NCBI RefSeq assembly: GCF_900112335.1
Contig: NZ_FOLG01000003.1
Coordinates: forward strand, 124,001 to 188,000
Reading direction: 5' to 3'
From: Tropicimonas isoalkanivorans
GTDB taxonomy: Bacteria; Pseudomonadota; Alphaproteobacteria; Rhodobacterales; Rhodobacteraceae
Length of the DNA stretch: 64,000 nt
Each line of letters starts with the position of its first letter. The stretch's first letter is position 1. A model generated the notes under the pieces. It was not told where the DNA came from. It made no database searches and was given only the letters and a program-made list of their open reading frames with translations. Shown here piece after piece: positions 7,986 to 16,484 of this stretch. A program made the position numbers and the translations under genes.

Positions 7986-9311
7986 TCAGCCCTTGAGGTA
8001 AGTCCGGCGCAGGTCGCTCACCGCGATCGCGTGGGAGGAGAAGCCTTCGTAATCCGCCAGCGTCTTTGCCGCCTTGGCCATTTCCGGATACCCCTTGGCA
8101 GTGACGTAGCCGATGGAGCTCCGGCGCAAGAAGTCGGTCACGGAGAGAGGTCCGTAAGTGGCGGCCCCCATGGACGTCGGCAGCACGGCATTGGGACCAA
8201 GAGCGAAGTTCGCGACCGAAACCGGGGTGTGGGTGCCGAGCAGGATCTCCGCCGCGTTTGTGATCTCGCCCAGGTATTCGAACGCCTTCTCCGACAGGAT
8301 TTCGAGGTGCTCCGGCGCGTATTCGTTCACGAAAGCACAGGCGTCATCCATGGACTCCGCCAGCACGATGCCGCCGGATTGACCCGTCAGGACCGTGCGG
8401 GAGAAGCCCACCCTTTGTTCGGTCATCTCGCCCCAAAGCGTCGGCAGCGCCTCCAGCGCCTGCTCCACGACCCGCTCGCTGTCCGTCACCAGCCAGGCGG
8501 AACTGTCTGGGCCGTGCTCGGCCTCGATCAGAAGGTCCATCGCGGCCAGCCCGCCATGCACGGTATCGTCGGCAAGGATGATGCTTTCGGAGGGGCCGGC
8601 GGGCAGGCCCGGGTCGATCACCCCCGCCAACAACCGTTTCGCCGCCACCACCCAGGGACTGCCGGGCCCCACGATCTTCTGAGCCTTCTTCACCGTCTCG
8701 GTGCCGAGCGCGACGGCAGCCACGGCCTGAGCCCCGCCGACCTTGTAGACGGTCTCGACCCCGGCAATCCGGGCAGCGACGAGGGTCGCGGCGTCCACCT
8801 TCCCGTCCGGACCTGGGGGCGTCACGATGGCAAGGTGGGGAACGCCGGCCACGACGCCCGGCACGGAGGTCATCATGGTCACCGAGGGAAAGGAACCCTT
8901 GCCGCGCGGCACATAGAGCGCCACGGACTCGATGGGCGTGAAGCGGTCACCGGCGAAGGCCCCGGGGCGGATCTCCTTGAGCCACATGGGCTCCGGCGCC
9001 TGCTCCTCGTGGAAGGTGCGGATATTGCCGATACCGAAGCGGATCGCTTCGATCACCTCGTCGTCAACGCGGGAGAACGCTTCCTCGAAGTCTTCCTCCG
9101 TGACCTGCAGCGTCTCCTTCGTCAGCGGTTCGGCATTGTCGAGTTCGCGGCCAAACCGGACGAGCGCCGCATCGCCTTCTTCGCGAACGGCGTCGATGAT
9201 CGGCTGCGCCTTTTCGAGGAAGAACGACAGGTCGGCTTCCGAGCGCTTCACCAGGGCGGCGCGTTCCTCGGGCGACAACTCCTTCAGGCGCTGAACGTTC
9301 ACATCGGACAT
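7986..9311 (-). CDS. Histidinol dehydrogenase-family paralogue with altered zinc ligands
   Basis: A 441-aa member of the HisD family, which oxidises an alcohol through an aldehyde to an acid with two NAD+. The catalytic pair is kept: E334-H335 in YAPEHLEIL. Two of the four zinc ligands known from E. coli HisD (Gln259, His262, Asp360, His419) are changed. Here they read E263 (in LIEAEHGPDS), H266, N368 (in SVANFALGPNAVLP) and H427. The change is reciprocal, Gln to Glu and Asp to Asn. It is not in a his operon but sits with importer and dehydrogenase genes, so a catabolic role is likely. HpsN-type sulfopropanediol dehydrogenase is one relative to consider; an amino-alcohol dehydrogenase is another. 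Confidence 0.82.
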   Translation of the reverse strand: MSDVNVQRLKELSPEERAALVKRSEADLSFFLEKAQPIIDAVREEGDAALVRFGRELDNAEPLTKETLQVTEEDFEEAFSRVDDEVIEAIRFGIGNIRTFHEEQAPEPMWLKEIRPGAFAGDRFTPIESVALYVPRGKGSFPSVTMMTSVPGVVAGVPHLAIVTPPGPDGKVDAATLVAARIAGVETVYKVGGAQAVAAVALGTETVKKAQKIVGPGSPWVVAAKRLLAGVIDPGLPAGPSESIILADDTVHGGLAAMDLLIEAEHGPDSSAWLVTDSERVVEQALEALPTLWGEMTEQRVGFSRTVLTGQSGGIVLAESMDDACAFVNEYAPEHLEILSEKAFEYLGEITNAAEILLGTHTPVSVANFALGPNAVLPTSMGAATYGPLSVTDFLRRSSIGYVTAKGYPEMAKAAKTLADYEGFSSHAIAVSDLRRTYLKG

Positions 9312-9363
9312 TTCGGTTCCTTTCTACTCGGCACCGCGCCCATCAGGGCTGCGGGCAAAGGGA

Positions 9364-10161
9364 TCACTTCGACTTGAGGAAAATTTCCAGCCCCACCAGC
9401 CGGTCGAGAAGCCAGACCGCAAGAAGCGCGATCACGACGAAGACTGACGAGACGGCGGCCAGGTCCGGCGTGATGATGGAGCGGATGTTGTTGTAAATCT
9501 GAACGGGGAGCGTGACGGTGCGCGCGTCTGTCAGGAGCAGGCTCACCAGAAACTCCGTCATCGCCAGCACGAACATCAGCAGCCCGCCGGTGATGACACC
9601 GGGCATTACACCCGGCAGGGTCACGTGGAAAAAGGTCTCCACCCGGCCCGCGCCGCAGTTGGCGGCCGCAAGTTCAAGGTCGCCGTCGAGGGAGGCTGCC
9701 GAGGACGAGACCGACCAGATGATGAAGGGGATGTTGATGACCGCCAGAGCCACGCCCACGGGCCAGACGCTGCCGAGGATGCGCCAGCTTCCGAAGACGA
9801 GCATCATGCCGATGCCCGACCCGATGAGGGGGATCGTGAATGGCAGCAGGAGGTAGACCTGCAAGGCATTGGCGAAGCGCAGGCGATACCGCGTGAGCGC
9901 GAGGCCGGCCAGCGTGCCGACGGGCACGGACACCGCTAGGCATATCAGCGACACGATGATCGACCGCCCGAAGGCTTGGCGAAGGTCCCGCGCCAGGGCG
10001 ATCTCGCCGTACCATTTGAGCGAGAACCCATCGGGAGGAAAAGAAATAATGTTGCCCGCGGTCACCGAGGCTCCGACCACGATCAGCGTGGGCACCGAGA
10101 GGATCACGATGCAGAACCAGACGATGCTCCAGAACAGGATGCGTTGCGTCGGGCTGATCAT
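9364..10161 (-). CDS. PotC-like ABC permease
   Basis: A 265-aa inner-membrane permease of the spermidine/putrescine (PotC/YdcV) type. Several hydrophobic helices are visible, starting with LFWSIVWFCIVILSVPTLIV. The EAA-type cytoplasmic loop shows as DGDLELAAANCGAGRVETF near residues 160-180, which docks on the ATPase. Its start overlaps the stop of the PotB-like gene by four bases, so the pair is translationally coupled. The gene is followed after about 50 bases by the HisD-like gene. PotABCD-type importers carry polyamines, but also opines, 2-aminoethylphosphonate, quaternary amines and other small cations, so the ligand is open. Confidence 0.88.
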   Translation of the reverse strand: MISPTQRILFWSIVWFCIVILSVPTLIVVGASVTAGNIISFPPDGFSLKWYGEIALARDLRQAFGRSIIVSLICLAVSVPVGTLAGLALTRYRLRFANALQVYLLLPFTIPLIGSGIGMMLVFGSWRILGSVWPVGVALAVINIPFIIWSVSSSAASLDGDLELAAANCGAGRVETFFHVTLPGVMPGVITGGLLMFVLAMTEFLVSLLLTDARTVTLPVQIYNNIRSIITPDLAAVSSVFVVIALLAVWLLDRLVGLEIFLKSK

Positions 10162-11111
10162 TTCTTGCCTCCCATGCCGAGTGTGCCGGCCCCGAAGACC
10201 GCGATGACAATACCGACGAGGATCGAGCCGAGCGCGACCAGCAGCAGCGCCAGTGCTGCGCCCAGCCCCTGGTCCGCCGTGCGGAAGAACTGGTCGTAGA
10301 TCGCGTTCGCGATGAAATCCTGCGATCCGCCACCGAGCATGGCCGGCATCGCGAAATCCGTTAGCGAGAGCGTGCCGACGACCAGCCCCGCCCCCACCAG
10401 CCCCGGCTTCGCCATGGGGATGACCACGTGCCAGAAGGTCCTGACCCAGTTCGCGCCGAGCGAGCTTGCGGCCGTCTCCGTTTCCCGCGGGATGGCGGTG
10501 AGCGCGGGCGCCAGCATCAGAACTGCGAAGGGTAGCATGTACTGCACCAGTCCGAACACGACCGCCGGGAAGTTGAACAGCAGCCGCACCGGTTCAACAC
10601 CGAACAGCCCCAGCACGTCGTTGACCGCCCCGGAGGTGCCCAGCACGATGAGGATGCCATAGGCGCGAACAACCTGCCCGATGAAGAACGGCAGGAAGAG
10701 CGCGACGAGCAGCGCCTTTCGAACCGCCGCGCTCGGCGTACGGACCATGATGTAGGAATACGGCAGCGCAAGCAGCAGCGTGAAGAAAACTGTCAGGCCC
10801 GCGCCGAGGAGCGACCGCCACAGCACGCGCCAGTAGGTCGCGCTGTCCGCGACCATCTCGTAATTGGCGAGGGTGTATTCTTCCGCCGGCATGAAGGTGG
10901 ATCGGTCGAGCACATGCAGCGAGCTTTCGGCGATCTGGAACAGCCCGAGGACGAGGATACCGACCAAAAGCAGCGCCGGCATGATCAGCGCCCAGCCTGA
11001 ATACGGGCTGAGACGCCGGGGCCAGAGCACATCCAGCGCGGCCTCCAAGGCATCCATGATCCGCCACCGCAGCGGGTAGCGGAACGTCTTCGTATCGTTT
11101 TCCTGAGACAT
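10158..11111 (-). CDS. PotB-like ABC permease
   Basis: A 317-aa partner permease of the PotB/YdcU type. I start it at the ATG at 11111 (MSQENDTKTF); the longer in-frame version would run almost to the binding-protein stop and adds a Pro/Gly-rich tail unlike the family. A basic N-terminal segment precedes the first helix (GWALIMPALLLVGILVLGLF). The EAA-type loop is RETETAASSLGANWVRTFW. The stop overlaps the PotC-like start. Together with the PotC-like protein it forms the membrane channel of the importer. Confidence 0.87.
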   Translation of the reverse strand: MSQENDTKTFRYPLRWRIMDALEAALDVLWPRRLSPYSGWALIMPALLLVGILVLGLFQIAESSLHVLDRSTFMPAEEYTLANYEMVADSATYWRVLWRSLLGAGLTVFFTLLLALPYSYIMVRTPSAAVRKALLVALFLPFFIGQVVRAYGILIVLGTSGAVNDVLGLFGVEPVRLLFNFPAVVFGLVQYMLPFAVLMLAPALTAIPRETETAASSLGANWVRTFWHVVIPMAKPGLVGAGLVVGTLSLTDFAMPAMLGGGSQDFIANAIYDQFFRTADQGLGAALALLLVALGSILVGIVIAVFGAGTLGMGGKK

Positions 11112-11243
11112 CGCGCAGGCTTTCCCGTGACGAAGAACAGCGTCGCCCCTGAACCCGTCTCCACGTGTCCAGGCGTGCTCAATGACGCTGTCTTGAAAGA
11201 TGTTGGGCGCGCCACCTTTAGGCGGCGCGCCGAGGGGCGGCAA

Positions 11244-12341
11244 TTACCCCTGCATGATTTCCTTGAACTTTGCGAACCAGTCGCTCTCGTTCTGGACCTG
11301 AACAGCCGAGGAGATCCGGATCAGCCGCTCGAAATCCTCGGGCTCGGTCGGGTACGACGGATCGCCCGCGAGCCCTTCCGGCGGCGTCAGGCCGGGCACG
11401 ACACCCGGCAGGCCGAGGCCGTCCAGCCAGACCTGCTGGCCTTCCTGCGTGAGCGCCAGGTTGATGTACTGCTTGGCCCAGTACAGCTCGTTTTCCGGCA
11501 GGTTCTTCGGAATCCACAGGCAGTCCGTGTCGAACTTGCAGCCCTCCTCCGGCACTGTCCAGGCAAGGTCCACACCGTTGCGCTTCGCCCCGAGGGCGTT
11601 GGTCGAGATGGTGCAGGCCGCGTCGATCTCGCCATTCTGGAACCAGGTGGTGAAGTCCGGGTCCTCGCCGAGGAGCGGGTTTTGCTCCTTGATCTGGCGC
11701 ACGAAGTCCCAGCAGGCGTCCATGTTTTCCGGGATGTCGTCCAGCGATCCCCCGCCGGCGACCTGCGCCGGGAAGTGGAAGCCGATGCCGTCGTTATAGA
11801 GCGCGATGCGGCCCTTGAACTTCGGATCGAGCAGGTCTTTCCAGGAGTTCGGCGGGCCGTCCGGGAAGGCGTCCGGGCGATAGGCCAGCACGTAAACGTA
11901 GCCGTAGGTGTTGACGAGCGGGTAGCCGTCAAGCCCGACCGGCTTGGCAAGCTCGGTGGTATTGGCAAGGTTGGACAGGTCCGAGAGGTCTTCGGTCACC
12001 CCGCGCAGCGCCGATTTCGTGGCGTTTGTGGTTGTGTCCCAGTTGATGTGGATCGGCGGCACACGGCCCTGCGCAACGGCGGCCCAGACCTTCGGCTGGA
12101 TCTCGTTGTCTTCCGTCAGGTCGTGGCGGACGGCAATCCCCGTCATTTCCGTGAAGGGATCGGACACGCCCTTCTTCAGCGCTTCGACCCATTCGCCACC
12201 CCAGGCGCGGACGATGATCTCGGTGGGTTTTTCAGGCTCCTGCGCGAGGAGGCGTGTTGCTGGCAGGCCGGAAAGCAGGGCGGCCCCGCTTGTTGCCATG
12301 CCAGCGCGGAGTACGCCGCGGCGGGTAAGCTTGCTCGTCAT
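11244..12341 (-). CDS. PotD-like periplasmic binding protein with Tat signal
   Basis: A 365-aa extracytoplasmic solute-binding protein of the spermidine/putrescine family. The N-terminus has a twin-arginine signal (TRRGVLRAG) and a hydrophobic stretch ending near LLAQEPEKP, so it is probably exported folded by the Tat route, as are many alphaproteobacterial members. The mature domain shows IIVRAWGGEWVEALKKGVSD and FTEMTGIAV, the usual first lobe. It lies between the ATPase and the two permeases, 36 bases after the ATPase gene. The ligand is unknown; the enzyme genes downstream suggest an amine or amino alcohol. Confidence 0.87.
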   Translation of the reverse strand: MTSKLTRRGVLRAGMATSGAALLSGLPATRLLAQEPEKPTEIIVRAWGGEWVEALKKGVSDPFTEMTGIAVRHDLTEDNEIQPKVWAAVAQGRVPPIHINWDTTTNATKSALRGVTEDLSDLSNLANTTELAKPVGLDGYPLVNTYGYVYVLAYRPDAFPDGPPNSWKDLLDPKFKGRIALYNDGIGFHFPAQVAGGGSLDDIPENMDACWDFVRQIKEQNPLLGEDPDFTTWFQNGEIDAACTISTNALGAKRNGVDLAWTVPEEGCKFDTDCLWIPKNLPENELYWAKQYINLALTQEGQQVWLDGLGLPGVVPGLTPPEGLAGDPSYPTEPEDFERLIRISSAVQVQNESDWFAKFKEIMQG

Positions 12342-12377
12342 CGGTAGTCTCTCCTCTGCTGGTGTATCCGCCTGTTC

Positions 12378-13511
12378 TCAAGCGACGGATTTGAAAATCT
12401 TCATGTCGCGCGCGTTCCAACCGATCATGACCGGAGCACCGATGTCGTAGAGGTCGAACGCGTCCGGATCGTGATGGTAGATGCGGAATTCCACCCCCGG
12501 AAGCCCGTCCAGCGCCGCGACGTAGAGCAGCCGTTCGCCTTCGAAGATCACATCGTGTATCTTTCCCGGCACGGCCGTATCGCAGCCAGCGAGCGCCTGC
12601 GGGTCGGCATCGATGCGGATCTGTTCGGCCCGGATCGCACCGCGCGCGGGCGCGCCCTCGGAAATGTCCGTTGCATGGGTGCCGCGCAGAGTCAGCCCAC
12701 CGGCACGCAGCCCATCCGAGGTTGCCTCGCCATCGACGAATGTCGATACCCCGAGGAAGCCAGCCACAAAGGGGTTGTCCGGCCGGCGGTAGAGGTCCAC
12801 CGGCTGGGCATGTTGCTGGATCTTGCCGCCGTCCATCACGATGATGTCGTCGGAAACCACCAGCGCTTCCCGCTGGTCGTGGGTCACGTTGATCGTGGTC
12901 ACGCCGAGCTCGTGCTGGATACGCCGGAATTCCAACTGCATCTCTTCGCGCAACTTCCGGTCGAGTGCGGCGAGCGGCTCGTCCAGCAGCAAAAGCTCCG
13001 GTTCGAACACCAGGGCGCGGGCAATTGCCACGCGCTGCTGCTGGCCGCCGGACAGTTCGTTAATGCGGCGATCTCCGTAGTCCCCAAGCTTCACCAGGTC
13101 GAGGAACTCCCGCACCCGGCCGGGGATCGTCTTCGGATTGAAGCGCCGCATCTTCAGCGGGAAGGCCACGTTCTCGGCCGCGGTCATGTGGGGAAACAGC
13201 GCGAGCCGCTGGAACACCATACCCACGGAGCGCCGGTGCGGCGGCGTGGCATCGACCGCGCGGCCGTTGATGGTGATCGCTCCCGAGGTCGGTTTCTGGA
13301 ACCCTGCGATCATCCGCAGCAGCGTCGTCTTGCCGGAGCCGGACGGACCAAGGATCGTCAAAAACCGCCCCGTCTCCAGATCGAAACTCGCGCGGTCCAC
13401 AGCCAGCGCGCCGCCTCCGAAATCCATCGTCACGTCGCGGACACGCACGGCAACCTTCGGTGGCTCTCCGCGCATCGCCTGCATGGTGCCGGCTGACGGA
13501 CTTTGGTTCAT
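12378..13511 (-). CDS. PotA-like ABC importer ATPase
   Basis: A 377-aa nucleotide-binding subunit. Walker A is GPSGSGKTTLL, the signature is LSGGQQQRVAIARAL and Walker B is LLLLDEPLAALD, followed by the H-loop in NVTHDQREALV. A C-terminal TOBE-like regulatory region fills residues 250-377. I start it at the ATG at 13511 because GGAGGAA lies just upstream; a longer frame to 13562 exists but overlaps the promoter region. It is the first gene of the eight-gene minus-strand operon ending at 4508. A 12-bp near-palindrome at 13571-13582, 60 bases upstream, is a candidate operator for the HutC-type regulator. Confidence 0.9.
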   Translation of the reverse strand: MNQSPSAGTMQAMRGEPPKVAVRVRDVTMDFGGGALAVDRASFDLETGRFLTILGPSGSGKTTLLRMIAGFQKPTSGAITINGRAVDATPPHRRSVGMVFQRLALFPHMTAAENVAFPLKMRRFNPKTIPGRVREFLDLVKLGDYGDRRINELSGGQQQRVAIARALVFEPELLLLDEPLAALDRKLREEMQLEFRRIQHELGVTTINVTHDQREALVVSDDIIVMDGGKIQQHAQPVDLYRRPDNPFVAGFLGVSTFVDGEATSDGLRAGGLTLRGTHATDISEGAPARGAIRAEQIRIDADPQALAGCDTAVPGKIHDVIFEGERLLYVAALDGLPGVEFRIYHHDPDAFDLYDIGAPVMIGWNARDMKIFKSVA

Positions 13512-13570
13512 GGCTTCGTCTTCCTCCGACGTCGGTCTGGCGGGCCCATGCCTAGGAGTCACCCCGCTTT

Positions 13571-13582
13571 TTGTATATACTT
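13571..13582 (-). promoter_or_regulatory. Candidate HutC-type operator upstream of the importer operon
   Basis: The near-palindrome TTGTATATACTT lies 60 bases upstream of the PotA-like start. It matches two other sites in this locus (14431-14442 and 16485-16496) to the consensus WTGTATRKACWT. HutC-family regulators are known to bind TGTAT-N-TACA-like palindromes. The site is seen in the sequence; regulation is inferred. Confidence 0.55.
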
Positions 13583-13626
13583 ATTCCAGACGAAGCCCCG
13601 CATCGGCCCCCGCGCTCGCAGTATGC

Positions 13627-14403
13627 CTAGATTTGCGCCAAAAATCCGCCATCAATGACTATGCATTGGCCAGTTACATAGTCCGCGGCCGAGGATGCAA
13701 GGAACATCGCTGCTCCCTCGAGGTCATCGAGTCGACCCAATCGGCCCAGCGGAACCTTCGCCGTCATCGCTTCTACCCATGCGGGGTCCTCATAGAAGAC
13801 GCCGGTCAAATCCGTCTTGAAATAGCCCGGCGCAATCGCGTTCACCCGGATTCCCTTGGGCGCCCATTCCGCCGCCAGCGCCCGGGTAATCCCGAGAATC
13901 CCGGTCTTGGATGCGCCGTAGGGAACGGCAGTGGGAACGCCAACGTAGGATGTCAGCGACGCCAGGTTCACTATCGCCCCGCCACCGTTTTCCACCATTT
14001 TCGCGGCGACAGCCTGCGCGACGAAGAAAGCGCCCTTGAGGTTGGTTCCGACAATCTTGTCCCAAAGCGGCTCGTCGACGTCGAGTGACGCCCGGACTTC
14101 CTCCACGCCGGCGTTGTTGATGAGCACGTCCACGCGCGGCAGCCCGGCCAGACGTTCCTGGATCTGGCCGACGTCTCGCTGATCGACGGACAAGCAGTCC
14201 ACGTCGCACCCCAGCTTCGCGAGTTGGGTGGCAGTATCGTCCAGCGACTCCGCGTTTCGAGCGGTCAGGACCAGATCGGCACCGCTCCGCCCGAATGCCA
14301 TCGCAAGCGCACGGCCAATGCCGCGACTGGCGCCCGTCACCAACACCCGTCTCCCGGTAAAGTTGTATGTGACGTCCGAGCGACCTTCGGTCTGTTCCAT
14401 CAT
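13627..14403 (-). CDS. Short-chain dehydrogenase/reductase (SDR)
   Basis: A classical SDR of 258 aa that oxidises or reduces an alcohol/ketone with NAD(P). The Rossmann motif is TGASRGIGRA (residues 23-32), NNAG is present, and the active site shows NLASLTS and YGASK with the YxxxK pair. I start it at ATG 14403 (MMEQTEG), with GGAAG about six bases upstream; the second ATG at 14400 is equally possible, and a longer frame runs into the divergent promoter. It faces the HisC-like gene across 80 bases holding a candidate operator, so both are probably co-regulated with the importer operon, whose promoter is just downstream. Substrate unknown; it may reduce or oxidise the same intermediate as the zinc alcohol dehydrogenase. 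Confidence 0.87.
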   Translation of the reverse strand: MMEQTEGRSDVTYNFTGRRVLVTGASRGIGRALAMAFGRSGADLVLTARNAESLDDTATQLAKLGCDVDCLSVDQRDVGQIQERLAGLPRVDVLINNAGVEEVRASLDVDEPLWDKIVGTNLKGAFFVAQAVAAKMVENGGGAIVNLASLTSYVGVPTAVPYGASKTGILGITRALAAEWAPKGIRVNAIAPGYFKTDLTGVFYEDPAWVEAMTAKVPLGRLGRLDDLEGAAMFLASSAADYVTGQCIVIDGGFLAQI

Positions 14404-14430
14404 GTGCGTCTTCCGATCATTGACCTTGAC

Positions 14431-14442
14431 ATGTATAGACAT
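14431..14442. promoter_or_regulatory. Candidate HutC-type operator between SDR and HisC-like genes
   Basis: ATGTATAGACAT is an almost perfect palindrome (arms ATGT and ACAT). It sits in the short divergent promoter region, 28 bases from the SDR start and 42 bases from the HisC-like start. It is the second of three sites with the same consensus in this locus. Confidence 0.6.
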
Positions 14443-14483
14443 AACCGTGCCTTCTCGCCCCGCATGCGTCAACGGAGATCGAC

Positions 14484-15593
14484 ATGGCCTCACCCGAGTT
14501 TGCCCTGCGGCCGGAACTGGCAGCACTTCTGCCCTACAATTCCGGGCTTACACTCGCGGACGTTGCCAGTCGATGCGGTGGAAAGACAATCGCCAAGCTC
14601 GCGTCCAACGAGAACCCCTACCCGCTCCCGGAAGAAGCGTTGCGCGCGATGCAGGCGGCCATCCGGTCCACGCAGGTCTACCCGGACCCGAGCGCCCGCG
14701 ACCTTGCCGTGGCGCTCTCCCGACTGACGGGCGTCCCCGCGGCGCGCGTCATCTTCGGGGACGGCTCCGAGGATCTGCTCAACGTGCTGGCCCGCGCCGT
14801 GCTGCGACCGGGGGACGAGATTGTCACCCTCTACCCCTCCTTCCCGCTACACGAGGACTATGCGCGGATGATGGGCGCACGGGTTGTTACGATCGACCTG
14901 ACGGCGGATCGGCGCATCGATATCGACGCCCTGCTGGCTGCCGTGGCCCGTCCCGTCCGGCTGACGATCCTGGCCAACCCGATGAGCCCCGCGGGCCTCT
15001 GGCTGACGCCGCAAGAGCTTGACCGGGTGCTTGACGCTCAGCATCCCGAAAGCGTGCTGTGCCTTGACGAGGCCTACGTGGAATATGCGCTTGGGGAAGA
15101 CTACCTCGCGGGCACTGAGCGACTTGCCGGGCACGACAAACCGCTTCTCGTCCTGCGCACGTTTTCCAAAGCCTACGGACTTGCCGGCTTGCGGATCGGC
15201 TATGGTCTGTCGAATTGCGACGACCTGATCCGGGGCATGAACCTCGTCCGCACACCGTTCAACGTCAACGCTGTCGCCCAGGCGGCAGCGCTGGCGGTGC
15301 TACGGCATCCGGAGGCGATGCGGGACGCGGTCGCGCGGACACTTGCGGAACGCAGCCGCGTATCCGACGCCCTCCGCGCCCAAGGCCTGGAAGTGCTACC
15401 CTCCAAGGGCAATTTCCTGTTCGTGAATGTCGGGGCGCCGGCCGTCGAGATCGCTGATCGCCTGATTGACCACGGGGTGATCGTCAAGCCGTGGAAACAG
15501 CCGGGGTATGAGAGCTTCATCCGGGTCTCCATCGGTCTGCCCGCGGAGAACGATCAGTTCCTGAGCGCGCTCGAAACTGTTCTCGGAGACTGA
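14484..15593 (+). CDS. HisC-type (histidinol-phosphate) aminotransferase family protein
   Basis: A 369-aa class I/II PLP aminotransferase closest in layout to HisC. The PLP lysine is K229 in RTFSKAYGLAGLRIGYG; D195 (LCLDEAYVEY) and Y66-region residues fit the family. The usual NPNNPTG loop is altered to ANPMSPAG (N165 kept). GGAGATC precedes the ATG at 14484. It is not in a his operon: it faces an SDR and shares a regulon-type operator with an importer and a HisD paralogue. HisC-like and HisD-like enzymes in one catabolic locus suggest oxidation of an amino alcohol to an amino acid and its transamination, which is inference. Aromatic or other broad-range aminotransferase activity is also possible. 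Confidence 0.83.
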   Translation: MASPEFALRPELAALLPYNSGLTLADVASRCGGKTIAKLASNENPYPLPEEALRAMQAAIRSTQVYPDPSARDLAVALSRLTGVPAARVIFGDGSEDLLNVLARAVLRPGDEIVTLYPSFPLHEDYARMMGARVVTIDLTADRRIDIDALLAAVARPVRLTILANPMSPAGLWLTPQELDRVLDAQHPESVLCLDEAYVEYALGEDYLAGTERLAGHDKPLLVLRTFSKAYGLAGLRIGYGLSNCDDLIRGMNLVRTPFNVNAVAQAAALAVLRHPEAMRDAVARTLAERSRVSDALRAQGLEVLPSKGNFLFVNVGAPAVEIADRLIDHGVIVKPWKQPGYESFIRVSIGLPAENDQFLSALETVLGD

Positions 15594-15603
15594 CCCCGGA
15601 GGC

Positions 15604-15626
15604 ACCGGGCTCGGCGCTCGCCCGGT
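15604..15626. terminator. Stem-loop between convergent HisC-like and regulator genes
   Basis: Seven-base arms ACCGGGC (15604-15610) and GCCCGGT (15620-15626) with a nine-base loop lie in the 69-base convergent gap. No T-run follows on either strand, so it could be a weak bidirectional terminator or only a transcript-end hairpin. Confidence 0.4.
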
Positions 15627-15662
15627 TGCCCGCTCGCGATCATAAAGTCCGGACCAAGAGGC

Positions 15663-16439
15663 TCAGCCGCGCCCCTGCCCCGGTGGTGCGTGCGGCGCGA
15701 GTTCCGCCACAAGCTGATGCGACTCCCCTGGATAGAGGAGCCGGGCCAATGTCACCCACCCCGCCTCGACCTGCGTCTTGCGCAGGATCTCGAGGCAGGC
15801 CGCACCGTCCGGCACCCTGAGAAGCCGCGCGTCCGACCCCTCGGCATTCACCGCGCGCACCTGATGACGCGCCGTCGTCCAGGGCATCGAGGCAAGCAGC
15901 CAGTTTCCCGGTACCTCTCGACTGAAGTCCATCCCCGTCGCCTGCGGGACGACCACGGGGTTGATGGCACGCGTTTCCAGGCAAAAAGGTTCGTCGCCAG
16001 CATAATGAATGCCCTGCAGGCACAGCGCGTCCGCTTCCTCAGTCGTCGTCCTGGCTCCGAAAAGCCGCAGGTCACTCAACGTCAGGCGACGCAGTTCGTT
16101 GCTCAGCAGTTTCCACGAATAAGGGCGCCCAAGGGCGGCGACCTCCTCGGCGATATTGTTGACCTCCAGCACCGCCGACTGCACCCGCGCCTTGGCGACG
16201 AACGTCCCGCTGCGTTTGCGGCGGACCAGATACCCCTCCTGCGCAAGCTGCGTCAGGACCTTGTTCATGGTCATCCGGGCGACGCCATAGTCGGCCGCGA
16301 GTTCGGTCTCCTTGGCGAGTTGCCGCCCCGGTTCCCATTCCCCGTCGACAATCTTCGTCCGGAAATCGTCGAGGATCCTTCTGTGGAGCGTTTCCGTCGA
16401 TCCCGAGGGCGGCATGATGGTGGGGCACTCCACTGGCAA
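15663..16439 (-). CDS. GntR-family regulator, HutC subfamily (UTRA ligand domain)
   Basis: A 258-aa transcription factor. An N-terminal winged helix-turn-helix covers about residues 17-80, with VARMTMNKVLTQLAQEGYLV as recognition region and the wing RRKRSGTFVA. A UTRA-type effector domain follows (about 90-250), including FCLETRAINPVVVPQ. HutC members usually repress catabolic operons until a pathway intermediate binds. It is convergent with the HisC-like gene and has its own candidate operator 46 bases upstream (16485-16496), suggesting autoregulation. The operator consensus also occurs before the importer operon and in the SDR/HisC-like divergent region. It is very likely the local regulator; the effector is unknown. 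Confidence 0.87.
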   Translation of the reverse strand: MPVECPTIMPPSGSTETLHRRILDDFRTKIVDGEWEPGRQLAKETELAADYGVARMTMNKVLTQLAQEGYLVRRKRSGTFVAKARVQSAVLEVNNIAEEVAALGRPYSWKLLSNELRRLTLSDLRLFGARTTTEEADALCLQGIHYAGDEPFCLETRAINPVVVPQATGMDFSREVPGNWLLASMPWTTARHQVRAVNAEGSDARLLRVPDGAACLEILRKTQVEAGWVTLARLLYPGESHQLVAELAPHAPPGQGRG

Positions 16440-16484
16440 GGTACGGCGGCGGTCTCGAGGTCAGCTTTCCATGCTGACCGAGAC

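Noticed and set aside
7986-9311. Biosynthetic HisD, or simple HpsN
   Set aside because: No his operon context, and two conserved zinc ligands are changed; HpsN stays an alternative only.
6819-9377. Very long open frame (about 850 codons) on the plus strand
   Set aside because: It lies antisense to three well-supported genes (kinase-like, alcohol dehydrogenase, HisD-like), is rich in Arg/His/Gly, and has no family motif. It is an effect of high GC and codon bias.
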